Shown: positions 8,239 through 10,364 of the stretch, in pieces | How positions within the stretch are numbered: the stretch's first letter is position 1 | Layout of the letters: every line of letters begins with the position of its first letter | Source: Taibaiella sp047605615 | GTDB lineage: Bacteria > Bacteroidota > Bacteroidia > Chitinophagales > Chitinophagaceae | Length of the DNA: 10,364 bases | Assembly: GCA_047605615.1 (NCBI GenBank) | Contig: JASGFI010000105.1 | Span: 1 to 10,364, forward strand | Reading direction: 5' to 3' | Program-made: the position numbers and the translations under genes | Notes under the pieces: generated by a model | What the model saw: only the letters and a program-made list of their open reading frames with translations | The model's database searches: none | Told to the model about the DNA's origin: nothing

Positions 8239-8269
8239 ATGCCCCGATGCTGTTGCGGCACCGGGGCAT
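8239..8269 (-). other. Intercistronic stem-loop without U-tract
   Basis: On the minus strand ATGCCCCGGTGC pairs with GCATCGGGGCAT around the 7-nt loop CGCAACA, giving a 12-bp GC-rich stem with one G-T wobble. It lies in the 107-nt gap between the HmuY-like gene and the receptor gene. The following bases (ATTGCCACTT) contain no T run, so it is not a standard terminator. A partial attenuator or an mRNA 3'-end stabiliser for the upstream gene would fit. Confidence 0.6.
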
Positions 8270-8316
8270 GTTTTCATAATTGACCCTTATGTAGGTTGCC
8301 TTCCGTCTTTAATGGC

Positions 8317-9663
8317 TTATTTCACTACTTTAAGTGATGCTTCGTAACCCTCGCCATTTAAATTGACCATGTACATACCGGCAGGATGTTGGTTCAGGTC
8401 TATCCTTATTTGCTGCAAGCCCGCAGGTATGGTTTTGGTGGTATGCAATACTACTCTTCCGCTGATGTCGGTAACGGTTATTTGGGCATTTTGCAAAGTT
8501 TGTTTGGCATCGACCAACAGGTTGGTGCGGCCATTTTCGGCAGGGTTGGGTGCTACGACGATGTTGTTCACCAAACCATTCAAATTGTTTATGCCGGTTT
8601 CTTCCGGAGCTACATAAGTGTAAACTTTTCTCTTGCGGAATCCCATGGCACCGGGTTCGACACCGGTAGGCGTGGAACCCAACGTTGCATAATCAAATTC
8701 CAATTGCCAAATGTCGCGGCTGGCAGTAGATACAAAATAAGTAATGGTATCTTTAGTGGTATATAGTCCCGTGGTTGTACTGTAAGAGCCTTTCCAGTCT
8801 GCCCCTATGGTTGATATTACGCTGTCAAATAATGGAGTCATGGATGCGCTATCATACGCCGTTCCCTGCACCCCGGTACCCGTCAACTTGTAAACCCCAC
8901 GATTTTCGTTTAACAATACACCGGTATAGGCATACATAATGGTGCTGGTGCCATAGGCTGTTTCCTTCATGTATTTTCCAAAGAGCAAGTCCCATGAATC
9001 GGTGGCGGGTTCCCTGTCCACAAACGCTTGGTTGGAGAAACTGTAATAAGCAAAAAGCCTGTCGGAATAAGTTGGGAACATGTCGAACTCTTGGGTAACG
9101 GAATCGGTGCCGTCCAACTTGGCCACATGGAATTTCCAATGGGCGTTGGATGCAGTTGCTTGGTCTTGTTCAATCCACAATTGATAATAAGTACCTCCGG
9201 CCAACACGAAATAAATTTTGTCGCCGGTGATGTAGTGGGTAGTAGTGCTGTAAACGCCCCAACCGTAGTCAAATGCGTTGGAAGTATCTACATCCATATT
9301 GAATGCACCCGCTTCCCAGCTTTCTATTGAATTATACAGGGCCGTGCTGTCAAGTATGAGCCCGGCAGTATCGGCCGTAAGGTCCGTGCCGAATTTCGCG
9401 GCGGCACTGGCATCGGTATATGGATACACCCTTACCCCGTTGCTGGCGTGGTTCGCATACACCCCAACGCTGTAAGAGTTGGCACGGATTGCAATATCCC
9501 AGTCGTTGGCCGCTTGTGTTTTCAAGGTGCCGCTATCCAATCCGTAGAAAACGTTGTTGGCATAGCTGGACCCCAGGTAAATAGTGTCGTTCACCCAAGT
9601 TTGTGCATTTGCGGCAGTTGTCATGGCCAGTGCGGCGGCTGCCAAAGTGTATTTTAGCTTCAT
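8317..9663 (-). CDS. T9SS-sorted protein with two tandem HmuY-like domains (putative hemophore)
   Basis: A 448-residue secreted protein. The signal peptide is 1-20 (ANA|QTW). The last ~80 residues form a type-A T9SS sorting domain: VVAPNPAENGRTNLLVD at 369-385, ITVTDISGRVVLH at 395-407, and AGMYMVNL ... ASLKVVK at the end. This predicts export across the outer membrane and surface attachment or release. The middle appears to be two copies of an HmuY-like fold. Copy one (about 30-190) has NDWDIAIR (53-60), YSTTTHYITGDKIYFV (138-153) and YYQLWIEQ. Copy two (about 200-335) has FAYYSFSNQAF (204-214), DSWDLLFG (222-229), IGADW (286-290) and YSTTTGLY then YFV and IWQLEFDY. P. gingivalis HmuY is a heme-binding lipoprotein that passes heme to HmuR; here the next gene is an HmuR-like receptor, so a similar partnership is inferred. 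No heme ligand can be fixed by eye. The HmuY call is from motif memory, not a search; the T9SS domain is firm. Confidence 0.85.
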   Translation of the reverse strand: MKLKYTLAAAALAMTTAANAQTWVNDTIYLGSSYANNVFYGLDSGTLKTQAANDWDIAIRANSYSVGVYANHASNGVRVYPYTDASAAAKFGTDLTADTAGLILDSTALYNSIESWEAGAFNMDVDTSNAFDYGWGVYSTTTHYITGDKIYFVLAGGTYYQLWIEQDQATASNAHWKFHVAKLDGTDSVTQEFDMFPTYSDRLFAYYSFSNQAFVDREPATDSWDLLFGKYMKETAYGTSTIMYAYTGVLLNENRGVYKLTGTGVQGTAYDSASMTPLFDSVISTIGADWKGSYSTTTGLYTTKDTITYFVSTASRDIWQLEFDYATLGSTPTGVEPGAMGFRKRKVYTYVAPEETGINNLNGLVNNIVVAPNPAENGRTNLLVDAKQTLQNAQITVTDISGRVVLHTTKTIPAGLQQIRIDLNQHPAGMYMVNLNGEGYEASLKVVK

Positions 9664-9685
9664 AGTTCAAATAATTTTTCGGCAG

Positions 9686-9693
9686 CGAAAGTA
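9686..9693 (-). promoter_or_regulatory. Weak -7-like element upstream of the HmuY-like gene
   Basis: The minus strand reads TACTTTCG, one mismatch from TAnnTTTG, 22 nt before the ATG at 9663. No TTG lies 17-23 nt upstream, as might be expected if an activator substitutes for the -33 contact. The Pho-box-like repeat starts 38 nt further upstream. Confidence 0.35.
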
Positions 9694-9731
9694 CATTGCG
9701 TTGTTCAGGATTGATGTACCCGCAAGCAATT

Positions 9732-9749
9732 ATGACAGAAAAATGACAG
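9732..9749 (-). promoter_or_regulatory. Pho-box-like direct repeat (putative PhoB site)
   Basis: Reading toward the HmuY-like gene, the minus strand has CTGTCAT-TTTT-CTGTCAT. Two identical 7-bp half-sites are spaced by 4 A/T bases, an 11-bp repeat. This equals the E. coli Pho box (CTGTCAT, A/T-rich 4-nt spacer, CTGTCAT) at all 14 half-site positions. A third, one-mismatch half-site TTGTCAT lies at 9766-9772, 23 nt further upstream and close to two repeat lengths. The site is 68-86 nt before the ATG of the HmuY-like / TonB-receptor operon and 59 nt past the end of the broken T9SS gene. Whether Bacteroidota PhoB uses exactly this box is an inference. The 38-nt distance to the nearest -7-like element is longer than in E. 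coli. Confidence 0.55.
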
Positions 9750-9807
9750 CCACGTAATAAAAATGATGACAATAGTCAAATGGAGGGCGTATTCGATTAT
9801 ACTCGAG

Positions 9808-10163
9808 TTACTGGTTTGCCCCGGTTTGCTTCACCAGTTTTACGGTACGGTGGCCGTTGCCCCAACCGATAATCAACACATAGGTGCCATCGGCCAAGCC
9901 ATCGGTAACGATACGGGTTGTGGCTTGCCGTACTTGCTTGTGCGCTTGCAACACTTTGCCCGTAAATCGGTTAGTTTCAGGGATGGTTGCTTGCCCAACA
10001 ATGAATCGCTTGGCCATAGGTTTACATAGCCCCCCGATGGGTTGGGATATACTTTGTATAGGTCAACCTCCTCTGGTATCGTAGTAAATGCGGATAGACT
10101 GCGTTTGGGCCTTCGCAAAAAACACGCTAAACAAAAAACGGAAACGAAGATAAAATCTTTCAT
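9808..10163 (-). pseudogene. Frameshifted remnant of a small T9SS-sorted protein
   Basis: The minus-strand ATG at 10163 opens a hydrophobic signal-like start (MKDFIFVSVFCLACFL), and the same frame continues to VDLYKVYPNPSGGYVNLW and PSLKLTDLR. This is the first half of a T9SS type-A sorting domain. The second half (GKVLQAHKQVRQATTRIVTD, then ADGTYVLIIGWGNGHRTVKLVK) is in another frame and ends at 9808. One extra G in the GGG at 9959-9961 would join LTDLR to GKVLQ exactly. A second irregularity lies in the signal region. After T6 at 10117-10122, the alternative frame reads FFAKAQTQSIRIYYDTRGG, with the ideal cleavage site AKAQ, then stops at 10063. The reading frame used by the gene instead has the unlikely RRPKRSLS there. 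The protein has only some 15-20 residues between signal and sorting domain, so the cargo seems to be missing. Either a decayed gene with deleted cargo or homopolymer errors in the assembly would explain this. Confidence 0.65.
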
Positions 10164-10364
10164 TTTTTAGTTTTTCAGAAAAAGAACCTCGCCTTAATTT
10201 CAAGTGTCGAATGCGACAGATATTATGATTGACACATTTTTTCATCTATCCACTATCAAATCCCCGTACGGGTGGCCGTTCTCATGTTGACGATGCCGAA
10301 CCGGAAGGATGGCTAATTCTTTTTTTGAGGTGCTATCGTAATTTTGGTTTATGGGACAAAAACG
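10164..10364. other. Right-edge intergenic region with a possible plus-strand promoter
   Basis: No gene can be supported here. TAATTTTG at 10339-10346 (plus strand) matches the -7 consensus TAnnTTTG and is followed 4 nt later by an ATG at 10351 (MGQK, cut by the window edge). It could be the start of a plus-strand gene, but no TTG lies 17-23 nt upstream. On the minus strand a 40-codon open frame enters from the edge and stops at 10242-10244; it resembles nothing I know. A perfect 10-bp palindrome CCCGTACGGG is at 10263-10272. Confidence 0.25.

Noticed and set aside
8210..8269. A 20-residue longer N-terminus for the TonB receptor (ATG at 8269)
   Set aside because: It starts at the edge of the intercistronic hairpin and puts polar residues before a clean signal peptide that begins at 8209.
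10242..10364. A 40-codon minus-strand frame open to the right edge, possibly the 3' end of another gene
   Set aside because: About one in seven random frames stays open that long ((61/64)^40), and the peptide shows no known motif; the flanking sequence would decide.

Overview
The window comes from a Bacteroidota chromosome, most likely Chitinophagales or a related group; the exact genus cannot be read from it. Three things support this: a GldA-type gliding ABC ATPase, two proteins with type IX secretion (T9SS) C-terminal sorting domains, and TAnnTTTG-like promoter elements with no clear Shine-Dalgarno sequences. Gene density is normal. I see no tRNA, rRNA, CRISPR array, insertion sequence or phage gene.

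Left block (about 1-4230, all minus strand). Transcription runs right to left. A YpfJ-type membrane zinc metallopeptidase is followed after 21 nt by gldA, then after a 138 nt gap with a possible internal promoter by an M3-family oligopeptidase lipoprotein. A strong intrinsic terminator ends the block near the left edge.

Middle (about 4230-5793, plus strand). A single lipoprotein gene has a DUF5689-like domain followed by a choice-of-anchor-J (jelly-roll) domain. It converges on the next minus-strand operon, and a 13-bp hairpin between them with T-runs on both sides can terminate both directions.

Right block (5933-9749, minus strand). This is the most interesting part: a two-gene operon of a T9SS-exported protein and a TonB-dependent outer-membrane receptor. 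The secreted protein looks like two tandem HmuY-type (heme-binding) domains fused to a T9SS sorting domain. The receptor carries a FRAP ... His ... NTDL arrangement like that of HmuR/HemR heme receptors. The pair resembles hmuY-hmuR of Porphyromonas, but the HmuY-like partner is T9SS-sorted and duplicated instead of being a single-domain lipoprotein, and no hmuSTUV genes follow. Upstream lies a perfect 7-4-7 direct repeat identical in its half-sites to the enterobacterial Pho box (CTGTCAT-N4-CTGTCAT), which suggests phosphate-responsive control. A 12-bp hairpin without a U-tract sits between the two genes.

Right edge (9808-10364). A very short second T9SS gene (signal peptide plus sorting domain, almost no cargo) is frameshifted and looks like a decaying remnant, unless the indels are sequence errors. 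The last 200 bases hold no gene I can support.
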